Assembly: GCA_001630475.1 (NCBI GenBank)
Contig: KV419427.1
Coordinates: 1-64,000 of the forward strand
DNA: 64,000 bases
Source: Sistotremastrum niveocremeum HHB9708
Lineage: Eukaryota; Basidiomycota; Agaricomycetes; Sistotremastrales; Sistotremastraceae
Direction of reading: 5' to 3'
Made by a program: the position numbers and the translations under genes. The stretch's first letter is position 1. Every line of letters starts with the position of its first letter. Positions 1 through 11,875 of the stretch are shown here, one piece after another. The notes under the pieces are model-generated. The model had not been told where the DNA came from, made no database searches, and was given only the letters and a program-made list of their open reading frames with translations.

Positions 1-572
1 GGTGCGCGGGGTCAAGCGGAACTGTTCGGCCGTAATTGGAACTCAGTTCAGGGTTTGAACCCTGCTTCCGAACATGAACGCTATATGTTTCCGTACTTTA
101 CGCTTTGGCAGGTAATCGGGTATTGAATTCTCTTTGGAGAAAATTTTCTCTGTTGACAAGCGAAATTAAGGCTAATCATGAATACGAGGTGCTTCGGTCC
201 AAACTTGAATGACATAACGGCTGTGAAAGAAGCACCTTCTATTGTCTTGGCCTCCAGTATGTGTCGAGACCAAAGGTTTGCATTTTACTAACTCGCCATG
301 CCAGTCCCAGTCATGATATTCGTGGTCTTCTCAACTCAAAAAGTGAGAACTCCGCACTTTGTTTGCGAAAACTCTGACCTCCAAGGACGCTGCAGGATAT
401 CATGCTCAAGTGGCGCTTTTGGGAAGCGACGGAAACGCTGCACGGCAGAGAGAACTACCCTAGTATCGGGCGGTCTGATGTTTATGAGCGAAGTGTTGAT
501 GACATTCTGGTATCCATATCATCAGCACCCACGTACAAGAGCCGTGCAACGAGAGAACTGTCCCCAGCTTAG
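1..572 (+). CDS. 7TM receptor-like membrane protein, copy 0 (3' part only)
   Basis: The first member of the tandem seven-transmembrane array is cut by the left window edge, so only its last exons are seen. The reading frame around positions 30-112 gives a loop followed by a hydrophobic segment ending in TLWQVIG, where the other copies have TLWQLIG or TLWQTIG. After an intron, the exon ending near 345 encodes the last membrane helix (VPVMIFVVFSTQK). The final exon, 396-572, opens with DIMLKWRFW and gives a hydrophilic tail of about 58 residues. That tail ends almost the same way as the tail of the next gene (VSISSAP..YKSR.TRE..SPA), which points to recent duplication. Ligand and signalling partner cannot be read from the sequence. 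The family call rests on alignment to the complete copies at 1425-11518. Confidence 0.7.
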
Positions 573-1424
573 CCGAATGATTTCCGTAGTCTTAGTGCAG
601 AAAGTACGTAAACCGTTATGCATCTTGTGGTATCTTGCAGCAAATTTCCATACCTGGAAAGTTTCGCAGGAGTTTGGGTTATGCAGGTACGGCCAGGTCC
701 AAACAAAACGGCTCGCATTTGGTTCCGCTAGTGATGTATTTGAGGAACTCCGATCCGATCCCGACGGTTCTTCTCGTTGTGATCGATCGAGGCCTCATCA
801 ATGGCAAACAGAGTCAGGTTACAAGTAAATCCACAGACATCTCGGGTCAGACCACTATCAGCGACGATTCAATCAGCATCCATATCTCTCCTACCAAGCA
901 ATGTTCCCATGGGCCATCGAGTTGGCGATTCGAGCGATCGAGTCAGCAAGTCAGGATACCAGGGCACACAGCAGGTTTCGACTTAAGTTTCAGGGTAAGT
1001 GATTCGATACATCAAAATGAACGTCTTCAGACGTCTGCTTGACTGCTTAAAACAACGTTCCAGAAGTCGAACCTTAGAGCAGCTTTTCCTTCAGACCAGG
1101 TCGTACTTCGTATTACAGAGTAATACAGAACGGCTACGAGACTACTTGAATAAACTATTGTGCAATCATGCCGACATAGGCAATGATGGGATAGAATCGC
1201 CGAGAAGACAGCTTATTTGGGTGAGTGATCATTATGATCGACTCTGAAGTCACCGCACTGATTGAGTTCGTTTCAACCTTCATTCTGCGTTAGGAACTTG
1301 ATCCAAAGTGACATATATTCCGACTGGTAGCTGGGTAACAGGACCTCAGGAATGACATTTAACATGCGATACAAGAGGAAAAGAAGCGTTGGTCCAGTCT
1401 CTAGCGCGTCAGACTCGCCGCCAC
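573..1424. other. Intergenic: no gene recognised
   Basis: This spacer lies between copies 0 and 1 of the 7TM array. Several open frames cross it, but none has a splice-consistent extension, a recognisable domain or a counterpart in the other spacers of the array. It presumably holds the terminator of copy 0 and the promoter of copy 1. I see no clear TATA box. Confidence 0.5.
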
Positions 1425-2977
1425 ATGATCACTACTAATCTCCTGAGGACTGAGGTCGATCCTCAGTCCCTTCGAACGAGAAATGGACCAAACGCTCCCT
1501 TGAAAATATGCTTGGCTATGCTCCTAACCGCTCAAATAGGTCTCACGCTTCTTCTATGTACTATGGCCCTCACAAAAATACGCCGTGTTCCTGCCTCTTA
1601 TAACTTCATTTTCATAATCTGGGTCGGGACCCTCATATATTTATTGCTGTAAGCCAGATATGCATATTGGCCTTTATATTTCTGGATTTGACATGTCAAG
1701 TTTCTACACTGGTCAGTACGAAGCGGACACCGTACGACGAGAGGTTTGCGCCGCTCAAGCGATATTGAAGCACGGCGTGGATCCTGCGTATGAATAAACC
1801 CACTGTTCTTGAGAGATTTGTGACATTCAAACTTCATCTAGAGCTGTGTCTGCACTTTTTCTCTTCTCTGTAGAGGCGAGTCTCAATGTTCGAGTGCTCT
1901 GGCCTTGTATTCAAAATTTTTCTTAGTCCTGGAGACTCGCGGTTCGTGAAACTGTGGATTTGATATCGTCTGGACCTTGGCTCATTCTGGTAAGATAAAC
2001 CGTATTTTGGTGCCATATCCAATGTCTTTTCCTGCTATAGACCCTTGCAATCCCTTATGTCCACTTCGTCGCATATTCGACTATCACTGCCGTAGTCAGT
2101 TTATCAAAAGTTGTCCGGGTAAAATTTTCTGACATTTGACAGCTCGTCAATGCGAATCCACAGAATGCATATCGCAACCCGAACTCCTTCTACTGTACTC
2201 TTCGGAATCCCACATTGTAGGCAGCGAGGGCTTAATTTTATTTCCGCGCTTACCTCAAGACTCAAGTGGCATCATACAAGGAGCGGAATTGAATGCCCTT
2301 GTGCTTGTTGCATTAATTTTTCAAGGTTGGCCGCCATACCCTCTATGCGGAAGGCTACTGATTTTGCATGCCAATACAGTCAAAACTGGCCTCTTGTATT
2401 GGAAGAGAAGGAAGGCAGTAGGAAAGTACAAGCCAACCGCTGAGAGCAGCGTCAACTTGTCCACTTTCATTCGCCTAGCAGTCTTTACACTTTGGCAGCT
2501 CATTGGGTATGAAATAGCCCATCAGAAATCCGTCCCGGATCTCTCCTCTGACGATTTATCGAGATTGATCAGCAATGCAGGGAGCTTCGGCTCCGAGTTG
2601 TGGTCATTAGTGACTGTGAGACATGCGATCATGTCCGTCATTGCAGCCTCTAGTATGTAAAGAGCCCAAGGATTTTCAATCTACTAAAGCGCCATTTCAG
2701 TCCCATTCGTAGTATTCCTGGTGTTCTCGACACAGAAAGTGAGCAATCCGCTGATCTTGGGCATTCATTTTACTGGAATAAGAAGCTGTAGGACATCATG
2801 CTCAAATGGTGCTTTTGGAAAGCAATGGAATCACCGCGCAACAGGGGAACTGAGGCTCATAGGGTCGGTAACCCTGCTACTTACGGACCAAAGCACGACG
2901 ACATTGTGGTATCCATATCATCAGCATCCGCGTACAAAAGCCGGGGAACGAGAGAACCTGAAGTGTCCCCAGCTTGA
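1425..2977 (+). CDS. 7TM receptor-like membrane protein, copy 1
   Basis: Multi-exon integral membrane protein of unknown function with the topology of a fungal receptor-like 7TM protein. Exon 1 (1425-1648) carries a short N-terminus and two helices, with LLTAQIGLTLLLC and IIWVGTLIYLLL. Exon 2 (about 1701-1787) begins FYTGQY and ends in the family signature CAAQAILKHGVDPA. Further exons give a helix near 1840 (VSALFLFSVEAS), TLAIPYVHFVAYSTITAV near 2045-2095, an extracellular-type loop with SFYCTL near 2185, and a helix ending TLWQLIG near 2508. The last helix is read near 2700-2740. The last exon (2792-2977) opens with DIMLKWCFWK and gives a polar tail. ATG 1425 was chosen because the longer open frame upstream has no earlier in-frame ATG. 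Exon borders in the middle are approximate. Confidence 0.72.
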
Positions 2978-3488
2978 GCTGAACTGAGGAGGTTCCGTGT
3001 TCTCGGTTTAATAATGCAGAAATTAGAGAGGAGTCGTAGTCTGGAGAGGTTCTATGGTAGCGGTGCTCATAAAATTGGCTGTTTCGCAAGATCTCATGTA
3101 CATCAAAGCAAACCGTCAAAGCAAGGCACAAGGGACGAAACTTCGAGATTTCCGACTCCGAATTCATCAGATCCGCATCCCAACCCCAGCGCTTACGATA
3201 CTTTCGGCCTTCTTGTGCCAGGTGATGAACGTTGAACGTTGAACGCTGAGCGCTGAGGATTCGCATCGGTTAACACTCCTCCCCTGAAAGAGTGTGAAAC
3301 TCCCAACTTTCCTATCAAACAATGACAGCGTTGATGACCGGAATCGCCTATCAACAGCAAAATGCTTGGAGGCCGGCGCTAAGCGATCGTCAAATGAGAC
3401 TGGTTAAGGACACGCAAATGTGCTTGCCTGTACCCGCATCCTGATTCTCGAATATCCGTACACATAACCCTCTGAGCGGGCTACTCAG
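2978..3488. other. Intergenic: no gene recognised
   Basis: Spacer between copies 1 and 2 of the 7TM array. A short imperfect tandem repeat of GTTGAACG-like units is visible around 3228-3257. Nothing else stands out. Confidence 0.5.
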
Positions 3489-4898
3489 ATGGTTGCAGTC
3501 GAGGCCCAGGTCCAACAGAGACCAATCCTGATAATATGTTTTACTTTGCTATTAATTGCTCAAGTCGGGATGTCAATTTTGTTACTGACGATCATCCTGG
3601 CCAACGTTCGCCGAGCCGCCGCCTTCCACAATTTTCTTTTCATTGCCTGGATCGGCATTCCCATTTACTTGTTACTGTAAGTCGTCAACTCTGCCTCTCG
3701 AAGTCGGAATGTCTGAAGGTTAGGTGTATAGCTTATATACCGGTCAATATCGCAAGGAGACTGTGCGTCAAGATGTTTGCGCGCTTCAAGCAGTCTTGAA
3801 GCACGGTTTAGATTCTGCGTGCGTGTCAAGATTTTGTCCCATTGCACTCCACTTGCAACTCATAATTCTAATAGCTTCTCTTCGGCATCATTCATGCTGG
3901 CGCTCGAGGTGAGTTATGCGATGATATTACTCGGTTATTGATCGTTACACTTTGTTAGTCATGGCGACTCATCGCTTATGGCACTGTTAAATCCAGCTCT
4001 GGTTCCGGCAAGCTCTTGACGGGAATTGTAAGTGTGTTACTTCAAAACCAGCTGCTTCGATTATCAAAGTTCCCAGATATTGTCAATCCCATGGTGCCAC
4101 TTTGTAGGATACTCGACCACGACAGCTCTAGTGAGTTATTTTGAGTAATACCTTTTTGGTGGAACCTGAGATTGCCAGCGCAGCTGAATAATGCATATCC
4201 TGGAAATATACATCGAAATTCAAATTCATTTTACTGCACACTACACAATGACGTTTTGTGAGTTCTATCTGATCTAACTGACGGAGATCTGAAAGCATAA
4301 TGACAGCGGTATCGTGCAGACCACCGAAGTGATTTTAGTCGTTCTTGCTACTTTCTTTTTCGAAGGCGAGTAACGGAAACGAAATCAGTTGCGGCGCAGA
4401 TGAGATTGATATGCCTCTAGTTAAAACAGGCCTTCTGTATAGAAAGATAAAAAAGGCCGCTGCAAGCATGAACATCGCAAAGGATTTGGATTCATCAACA
4501 TTCGTCCGTCTGATTGCCATCACCCTTTGGCAGACTATCGGGTGAGAACCGTCCGAACCTTTATTATGTCAGAGATTGATGGGGCGACCGAAGCATCCTG
4601 AGTAATGCCAAAAGCTTCAGTCAAAAGTTGCTCCATATGACGGCACTTACTTATCTGTCCTACGCCATTTTAGCCTCCGGTACGTCTCCAGCGCCTGAAC
4701 CCGGATGTTGATCTCAATTTCGGCTGGGTCAGTTCCATTGATGGTTTTTCTGGTTTTTTCGAGCCAAAAGGTGGATCCTGATGTGTTTTTCTAATGCTCA
4801 ACTCATGCTATTTGAAGGATATCATCCTGACGTGGTACTGCTGGAAGTCAACCATTTTCCAGCGCTGTCGTCCCATTGACACGGAATCTAAAACATAA
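3489..4898 (+). CDS. 7TM receptor-like membrane protein, copy 2
   Basis: Paralogue of the preceding gene with the same exon plan. Exon 1 (3489-3676) encodes the first two helices (LLLIAQVGMSILLL and FIAWIGIPIYLLL), with a shorter N-terminus than its neighbours. Exon 2 gives LYTGQY and the signature CALQAVLKHGLDSA. Next come a short helix exon ending in LALE near 3910, ILSIPWCHFVGYSTTTAL near 4078-4131, SFYCTLHND in the loop near 4230-4257, a helix ending ITLWQTIG near 4541, and VPLMVFLVFSSQK near 4733-4771. The last exon opens with DIILTWYCW and is very short: the tail is about 26 residues against 55-70 in other copies. Function is unknown. Membership in the family is clear from position-by-position similarity. 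Confidence 0.72.
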
Positions 4899-5815
4899 GC
4901 ATGGAAATTACACCCGAACGCTACTGCACGATTCACTGTCAGACTCATCGACCCCGGTTTGGTGATATACAGGAAGTATAGTAGTAACTCTATAGACGTA
5001 CCCTTGGACGCAACCGTAATCATTATAGACGCCGAGCTTAATATTATCTGTAGATGACAGGCTGGATCTCGCAGCCTCATTTTGGCCAGAACTTTTGAGA
5101 TACGACAATGCTTCGCACTCTTGAGAGTCTTGTTCCCTGTTGTTGTTCCTGGCCAGCTGCAGGCTCTACTCGCGTACCGACTCGGCTGCTTCGTGGCCTT
5201 AGATTACGTCACGGCCGAAGGTGACCGCGGCCGAATTTTCAATGAGAGCTTCGGCCCTGGTGATCCGAGCTGAGCACTGCACAACTTTTCACCTCACATG
5301 ACGACGCTCAACAGGACGCTACCGGAAGGCCTGAAGCCTGAGTTTCAACAATCTAGTTCAACAGAATGACCGAATTTGGCTACAACTACTATTGGCCTGC
5401 GCTTCTCCTTGTAGACTGGCTACAAAATTTAACACCAATGCGCAAACGTTATACTTAGAGCGACCTGTAAGACCTGGATCTGACGACTCAGGAACATAGA
5501 CCTAAACGTCTACTCCTTTCCGACTCAAATGGTCATTGTACTACGGATGATTGATGATGAACCGACTGAGCGGCATGGCAATCCAGTTTGAGTCTGATTG
5601 GAACAGTGCACCGGACACAGCCACCTCATTCCTCATTCGATCATTTGAAAGGTTTCTGCATGCATAAGACTACCTCTCTGACTCGCCGGCTTTGAATGAG
5701 CGTGTACCACGACGCTCACTTTCCTCCAGAGCTTGGGGCACTATCCTCCTTTCCGTACCTTACAAACACACTGGCTGGACCATCGTGAACCTCAACTAGC
5801 AATCAATAACTTACG
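4899..5815. other. Intergenic: no gene recognised
   Basis: Spacer between 7TM copies 2 and 3. Antisense open frames at 4808-5108 overlap the 3' end of copy 2 and have no domain, so I treat them as chance. I see no repeat and no further 7TM exon here. Confidence 0.5.
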
Positions 5816-7394
5816 ATGTTTCCTCATCTTCTGCGTGCTTCATTGGCTCAACGAGCCTCAGATGAACCTGTTACAGCCATTCAAAAAGCTCTCCCCGATC
5901 CGACATTGCAGACGCTCTGGGTCGTCCTTTTGTTGACCGGACAGATTGGTCTATTGGCATTATTGCTGACAATCGCGTTTGCGAAGTCGATCGCCGACAG
6001 GAGTCTAGGACTGAAAATTGTACTGGTCATTAATTTCACTTGCACTATAGCGGACTTACTCCTGTAAGTCTCTTCCCTCCGTCTGCCAACGACGTAACTC
6101 TATAACTGACAATTCGACTTTAGCTTCTATGGCGGTGCCATCGGAACAGGATCGCCTCCCTTTCGACTCTGTTTAGCCCAAGCAATACTCTTGCACGGAC
6201 AGGATGCGGCGTGCGTCCAACTCAGTCCTGTGACTACAGGTGCTAAATTCATCTAACGGGTCTTCTAGTTTTCCGTGTTCTGTCTTACTCTTGGTGTTTG
6301 AGGTGCGCCTTTTCGCAGTTCCAGTGTCCAGCTCGCTTCATGAACAAAAAGACATGGCGAAACACTGCAAGAACAACCCTTTTCCCGAAATTTCCTGAAG
6401 CTCGAAAATATATTGTACGCATGGCATAGACAGCGTTTTGAGCGGATCAGGCTGATCCATCGATAGATCGTCGCTATCCCACTCATTAATTATCTGGGAT
6501 TTGCCATTGCAACAGGCGTCGTAAGTTGACCAAACTTCAGAGTTGGTATAAGTCTCATCTTACACTCTTCAAGCGTGTACTGGGCAATCCGAATAGGCTT
6601 TTCAGAACGTCCAATGCCTACTATTGCACCGTCACGGGTGATACATTGTGAGTTAAGGAGCTCTTTTCTGTTCGATGAGTGGTGCTGACTAAATCTTGAG
6701 AGGGCACGCGGTTACCTATGTGGTAGTCGTATGTGTCTTTGGTATGATCATTCTTCAAGGTGATCCTCCTGTTGTTCGTCATTCTTGAACTCTAATTTAT
6801 TCGGGTAGGTCTCATTGCGCGTTTCGTATGGAACCACAGAAGAGCGTTGAGAAAGCTGAAGACTGGGCCCATTAAAGATATGTCAATCATCATTCGACTT
6901 GCTTTCTTCGTGGTTTGGGAAATGGTTGGGTGAGTTCCACAGTGCTACGAGTTGAGCTCATGTTGACCCGATCAAAAGAATCATTTTCAGTCTTTCATCA
7001 ATCAATACTGGCGGAGTCGGTTCCACATTCCTCGCTACACGTATGCTCTTTAAAATGGTTCCTACAATTACCTCATCTCATACAATTAAATCAGTGCCAT
7101 TAAGTGTTTTCTTGACGTTCTCCACACAAATCGTGGGTGTGTGAGAGATTAAACTTTCACCTGCTAACAGATCATTAGGATATATTCCGAGTATGGTTCT
7201 CGTGGCTGCTGCCCAAGCGTTCTCGAAATGATTCTTTAGAATCAAAGCCAGAACCGATCGAAGATCGACTCGCGCAGTTCGCAAGAAGCGACCCACAAAC
7301 TGATATCCCCAGAATTATTGTATTCTCCGCTCAGCGTGATACGATCGAGACGCATCAAACGCGACCACCGACACCGCCTCCAAAAGATCGGTAA
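5816..7394 (+). CDS. 7TM receptor-like membrane protein, copy 3
   Basis: Most easily spliced member of the array. Exon 1 (5816-6063) has a 40-residue N-terminus, then LLLTGQIGLLALLLTIAFA and a second helix ending TCTIADLLL. Exon 2 (about 6124-6211) reads FYGGAIG...PFRLCLAQAILLHGQDAA, the family signature. Exon 3 gives PCSVLLLVFE. Later exons give a helix near 6482-6520 (IVAIPLINYLGFAIATGV), the loop motif AYYCTVTGD near 6630, and HAVTYVVVVCVFGMIILQ. These are followed by GLIARFVWNHRRALRKL, a helix ending FFVVWEMVG, VPLSVFLTFSTQ, and a last exon opening DIFRVWFSW. The C-tail is about 72 residues, polar and proline-rich near its end (TRPPTPPPKDR). The intron after VFE (about 6300-6470) is unusually long for this gene. 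Confidence 0.75.
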
Positions 7395-8002
7395 CTTTGA
7401 CACCAACTCATGATGCTTGATGTGCCAGAACCTCCATAATGTATCTGATATCTTTACCATACCTTTACTCTAGTAACTCTACTGAGTTGTCGAGATAATC
7501 ATTCCATATGTACAACACTCACTTTCACGTAGCAGCACTGAATCGATTACAAGTAATCTGATGGTGACATCTTTGGATTGATCAAAGTGGCACTGTGGCA
7601 TTGATGGCGAAAATTTCGCAAATCGAATTTAAAGTCCGCCGTCACCTCTGATCATCGATCATTCATGAACGCACCCTGGCCGTTCGACCGCAAGAAGCGT
7701 AACAATACTGTCGACAGGTTCGTTGATATCTACAGACATCTAAGTGATGGATCCTCCAGCATCTTTTCCTGGTGATTGGTCCCACGCGAACCTGACGAGC
7801 AATGGGACGTTTCTGGGCGGCGAACTCAAGTCCTTTGATCGTAATCTCTACACATCGCCTCGCACGTCTCCAGGATAGCATTTGGATGTTTTGACTAGTG
7901 TGTCCGATTGTGTCAGCCGCTTACCCGCCAGAGTCTATTGTGCTTGGTCCTCTCCCTCTCTGCTAAGGCTGCTTGAAGCAGTCTATCTCGCTTGTCCACA
8001 CA
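7395..8002. other. Intergenic: no gene recognised
   Basis: Spacer between 7TM copies 3 and 4. An antisense open frame at 7663-7881 has no domain. Nothing else is supported. Confidence 0.5.
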
Positions 8003-9502
8003 ATGCCAAAGGCGGGCTCCTCAGGCTTGTCAACGCGGCCTCTCATCCTGAATTTGCCCCGCGGGGTAGTCGACACGTCTCATCTGGACCTGGGGATTCA
8101 TGCCAATTCCTTCCTCATCGCGTGGTTCTGTGAACTCCTCGTTGGGCAACTTGGACTTCTTGCCATCTTGCTGACCTATATGTTTTCGAGGACCATCGCT
8201 CCACCGAATCCGTTCATACTCAATTTTCTGTTCGTTTCTCTCATATGTACATTTTCTCAATTGATCTTGTAAGCCGTGCCATCTTTCGTAGCCGTCACTC
8301 CATATTGAGATAACAAACCAGACTGTACACTGGGGAATGGATGTCTCCTAATCCAACACACGGTTGTGCATTTCAAGCGATATTCAAACATGGAGCAGAT
8401 GCAGCGTGAATGTTCCCGATTTCTCGAAAACCGTTCACAGGGCTGATTCTCTTCAGTTTTCTGATGTCCGTGTTCTTGGTGGTCGTCGAGGTACTTGCGT
8501 CTAATGTGCAATCTCCTCGTCTCGAAGCTACTAAAAGCACTTGAGTAGACGTTCGTTTCTACTCTCAAGGGCCCACAGGACAAAAAGCGGTCGCGACTGC
8601 TTCAATACTTCGTACGTCACCTTGATGGTGATGGTGATCTTGCTTTCTCACAAATATGAAGCTCCTAGCGCTTCCCTATATTAATGGTGGCGTGACTGCG
8701 TTGATCTCCGGGGTGGTATTTACTCGTATTCTGAACACCTCTTATGTTCCTGACTTGCGGCTCCAGATTGTTTATAAAAATCCCAGTTCAGCCATCCGTG
8801 ATGAACATGCATTTTATTGTACTATCAACAATAATCCTTTGTGAGAACACGCCCTCGACGTCCTGATATTTGCTCATGTAAAATAGTGGTACCTTTCTTG
8901 AAGCCGAAGCAGCAGGGTTATTGAGCCTTTCTGCTTGTCTACTCCGTAAGCGAATCGAGATAATTCATACATACAGAACTGAGCTGGTTGCGGGTTCAGT
9001 TTACTTGCTCTATACAATATGGACTCATCGTACAGCTCTTAAAAAGTTAGAGATGAAATCTACTTTTGACTTTACGTTATTGGTTCGCGTAACCATCTTC
9101 GTGGTGTGGGCAATCGCTGGGTGAGTCCGTCCTCTTCGTTGCGAGAAATAATAAAATAGTCTTATTTACGAGAAAAATTACCACCAATAGTATAGGACTC
9201 AGCAGTGCTGGAGTCGTCTTCGTCAGCACCTTTGGTCGATATTTTTCATCTACGTTCCAATGTTCCAGTTCGTGAGCTCTTCTTCCCAGATGAATGGATA
9301 CTGATGATGCCAAATAGTTTACATCGTCATATCTCTCATTTTTGGGACCCAAAAGGTATGGGCATAATGTTAACCCTCTTATCTGCGTTCCTCTGAGATA
9401 TCACAGGATCTTCGTGGTGTTTGGGGGAGCTGGATACCTCGAGGGAGCAGAAAATCCGAGAAACCTTATCATGAGTCCATGCAAATATTTTCGCTTCCTT
9501 GA
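8003..9502 (+). CDS. 7TM receptor-like membrane protein, copy 4
   Basis: Paralogue with the same plan. Exon 1 (8003-8268) carries about 40 N-terminal residues, then ELLVGQLGLLAILLTYMFS and a second helix ending in CTFSQLIL. Exon 2 has LYTGEW and CAFQAIFKHGADAA. The loop motif is HAFYCTINNNPL near 8805-8840. The helix before the sixth intron ends VTIFVVWAIAG near 9120. The last helix is read as YIVISLIFGTQK near 9355. The final exon opens with DLRGVWGSW and gives a short basic tail. The region around 9200-9330 is hard to splice cleanly, so this copy may be degrading. ATG 8003 was chosen because the open frame upstream has no other ATG. Confidence 0.65.
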
Positions 9503-10040
9503 TTCCCACTGGTATCACTTCCACAGCATGTCGTCTTGTCGAACAATACCTTCTCAAGCCCTTTTGAAAAACGCCAAATAGTCTTTCGTCAGATCATTAT
9601 ATTTCACAATTTCTGTATTATTAGTCACTGAAGATCCGTTCAACCTCCAAGTCCATTGGGTTCACTTGGTCGTGTTACATTAGCGCCCACGATAGCGATG
9701 GCATCATTGCCACAATCAATTGTGGAACTGAGAACGAAATCACACTTGCTACGGCTCAGCAGAAGGCCAAGATCAGATCCCCTGCGGATCCCGGAAGGTT
9801 AACCCCAATAATCTGAAAGCTTGAGCCCGGCGTCCCTCACGACGATCATGCGAGCCATGCATGACCGTTTCCAAATGGTCGCCGGCGTCCGACGACTGGC
9901 GAGATCTTGAATTAGCGTTGGTGTCAGTACCAATATATCCCTTTCCTCTTTGCTTCAGTCAAAGATCCCAGCGCAAGCTCCCGTTCCAGGCGACCGGTGT
10001 GGTGGCTAGTCCACTGGTTACGAAGTCAACGTGGTCCTCG
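9503..10040. other. Intergenic: no gene recognised
   Basis: Spacer between 7TM copies 4 and 5. The open frame of copy 5 extends back to an ATG at 9861, but the other copies have short N-termini. I therefore regard 9861-10040 as upstream sequence rather than coding. Confidence 0.4.
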
Positions 10041-11518
10041 ATGACGGTGACTGTTCTTTTGGCGGTCGATCCGCCCGCAGATGGTGCAAATTTGGATCTT
10101 GGATCCAGCCCACGCTCATTGCTGCTCTTCTGGTTTTCGCTCTTGACGATTGGTCAGATTGGAGTTTTTGCTCTTCTCTGCACTACAGTTTTTGGGAAGT
10201 CCGTGTCGCAAAAGAGATTAGCATCACATAAGAACTTTTTGATGTTCACATTCCTCTCCCCGTTCGCCACTTTGCTATTGTGAGCCTATGCCTCTTCTTG
10301 ATATGAGAAGGGCTGAAATATCGTCCGAACAGATTCTACAGCGGCCATTATCTGGAAGCTGAACCTCCTTATTCAATCTGCTTGGCCCAAGCTTCTTTGA
10401 AGCATGGATTTGATGCTGCGTAAGTTTTTCTATGAATTTCCCAGCGATTGTCTCCATTGATTGCCAATATTAATAGGTTTATCTCATCGACTTTGGTCAT
10501 GATATTTGAGGTCCCCAGTTCACTCCCTCTCAACGAACACGACTGAAATTGATGTAGACCTGGAGAGTAGTAAAGCATGGGATGCCGACAACCATTTCGA
10601 CAGCTCGCACAATCACGGTCACTCCGTTTTTTCTCTGATTTTACCGATTAGAGATACTGATAAAGCCTTCTCTTAGGCGTGCTTCATTCCATATTTTTGC
10701 TTCATTGTCTTGGCCCTCCCTGTAGCAATTGTACGATCCCTTCATTGACCCTTGGGTCGCTTGATGACCTCAGCTATGCCATAGATCGGGATCGAGCAGC
10801 CCGACCAAATTTATCGTCTCCCGGACGCCTTCTATTGCTCTATCAATAATGTTCCGATGTGCGCCTACTTATATCTACCTCCGGTTCCGTACTATACTTA
10901 ACTTCATCAGGACTTCGGTAGCCCAGGTTGTCATGACCTTGCTTGCTGCCGGTCTATTTATTTGCGAAGGCACGCTTGGTATTCTTGTTCCGTGATCTTT
11001 TCCTCACCATCTTTTTGTAGGATTCCTATTGGTGGTTATTTATAATCATACGAAATCAGTGCAGAAATGCACTGAGATCAGATGTAGTCAACCAATAACT
11101 TGGCAAATGTCGTTGTTCATACGGAGTGCTTTAATACTTTTCTATGAAGCAGTCGCGTAAGTGACTTCCTTCTCAAGCCGTGAATCTGGTTTAATCTAGT
11201 GTTTAGCATGTACCTCATCTCAGGGATGTCCCAAAGTGATCATTTCGTTAGCTCTTTTTTTCTTTCGTCCTGTGAGCAGTTTTGATACCAGTGTGTAATA
11301 GCTCACTGATTGGACATAGATGAGTTAGCCGTCTTTATCGTATTCGCAACACAAAGGGTATGTTTCGGTTTGCAACGATCGAGGCGACGAAGTCTAACGT
11401 GAAACAGGACATTATGCATGCTTGGGCATTTTGGAGACGGCCTGAGCCAGAAATGGACGATGTCTCTGTTGATGGATCCGCAACCCTTGCCCCTTCTTTT
11501 GCCCACGAGCGTGCTTGA
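10041..11518 (+). CDS. 7TM receptor-like membrane protein, copy 5
   Basis: Last member of the main array. Exon 1 (10041-10279) encodes the N-terminus, then SLLTIGQIGVFALLCTTVFG and a second helix ending FATLLL. Exon 2 (about 10333-10420) reads FYSGHY...YSICLAQASLKHGFDAA. Later exons give CFIPYFCFIVLALPVAI near 10680-10730, DAFYCSINNVPM near 10825-10858, a helix exon near 10912-10970, the long intracellular exon near 11023-11156, and AVFIVFATQR. The last exon opens with DIMHAWAFWRRPEPE and ends in a short acidic-to-polar tail. An alternative ATG at 9861 would add 60 residues with no match in paralogues. Function is unknown; the family resembles fungal receptor-like 7TM proteins. Confidence 0.72.
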
Positions 11519-11709
11519 ATTAAGCAGAACTTCCCTCAGAGAAGTCCTGAATTTGTATCCCTAGGTATTGCGTGTATTCTTCGCTTTCGAAACAGGGTTT
11601 TCTCGGCCCCGTTATATACTGTATATTAGCTCTTTCTCTCGACTTGTATCCAAATATTTTGCTACAGGGCTAGTTATCTGCCACACATTGTCTTAACCTC
11701 ACACTATAG
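11519..11709. other. Spacer with the likely acyl-CoA oxidase promoter
   Basis: AT-rich stretch between the 7TM array and the acyl-CoA oxidase. TATA-like sequence (TTATATACTG) is present near 11613, but its distance to the start codon is uncertain because the first exon of the oxidase is uncertain. Confidence 0.3.
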
Positions 11710-11875
11710 ATGGGAAGGTTCGGAGAAAACCAGTCACTCCGGTAGGTCGCTGCTTGCCGCTTGACATTGCTCTGGAATAGTACCGGAGTTATCGGTTGAA
11801 CGAATTTGAGTTACGTAAGCTGCTCTTGAAACCCGCGGTCATCACTTGAACCTTCGCTCGTCAACTAAGAAATTC

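Noticed and set aside
1-76. tRNA-like B box (GGTTTGAACCC) near the left edge
   Set aside because: No matching acceptor stem can be formed, and the bases are explained as coding sequence of 7TM copy 0 (in frame with TLWQVIG).
298-828. 176-codon open frame
   Set aside because: It joins the last-helix exon of 7TM copy 0 to intron and out-of-frame sequence. The spliced frame with D....W motif is supported by paralogues.
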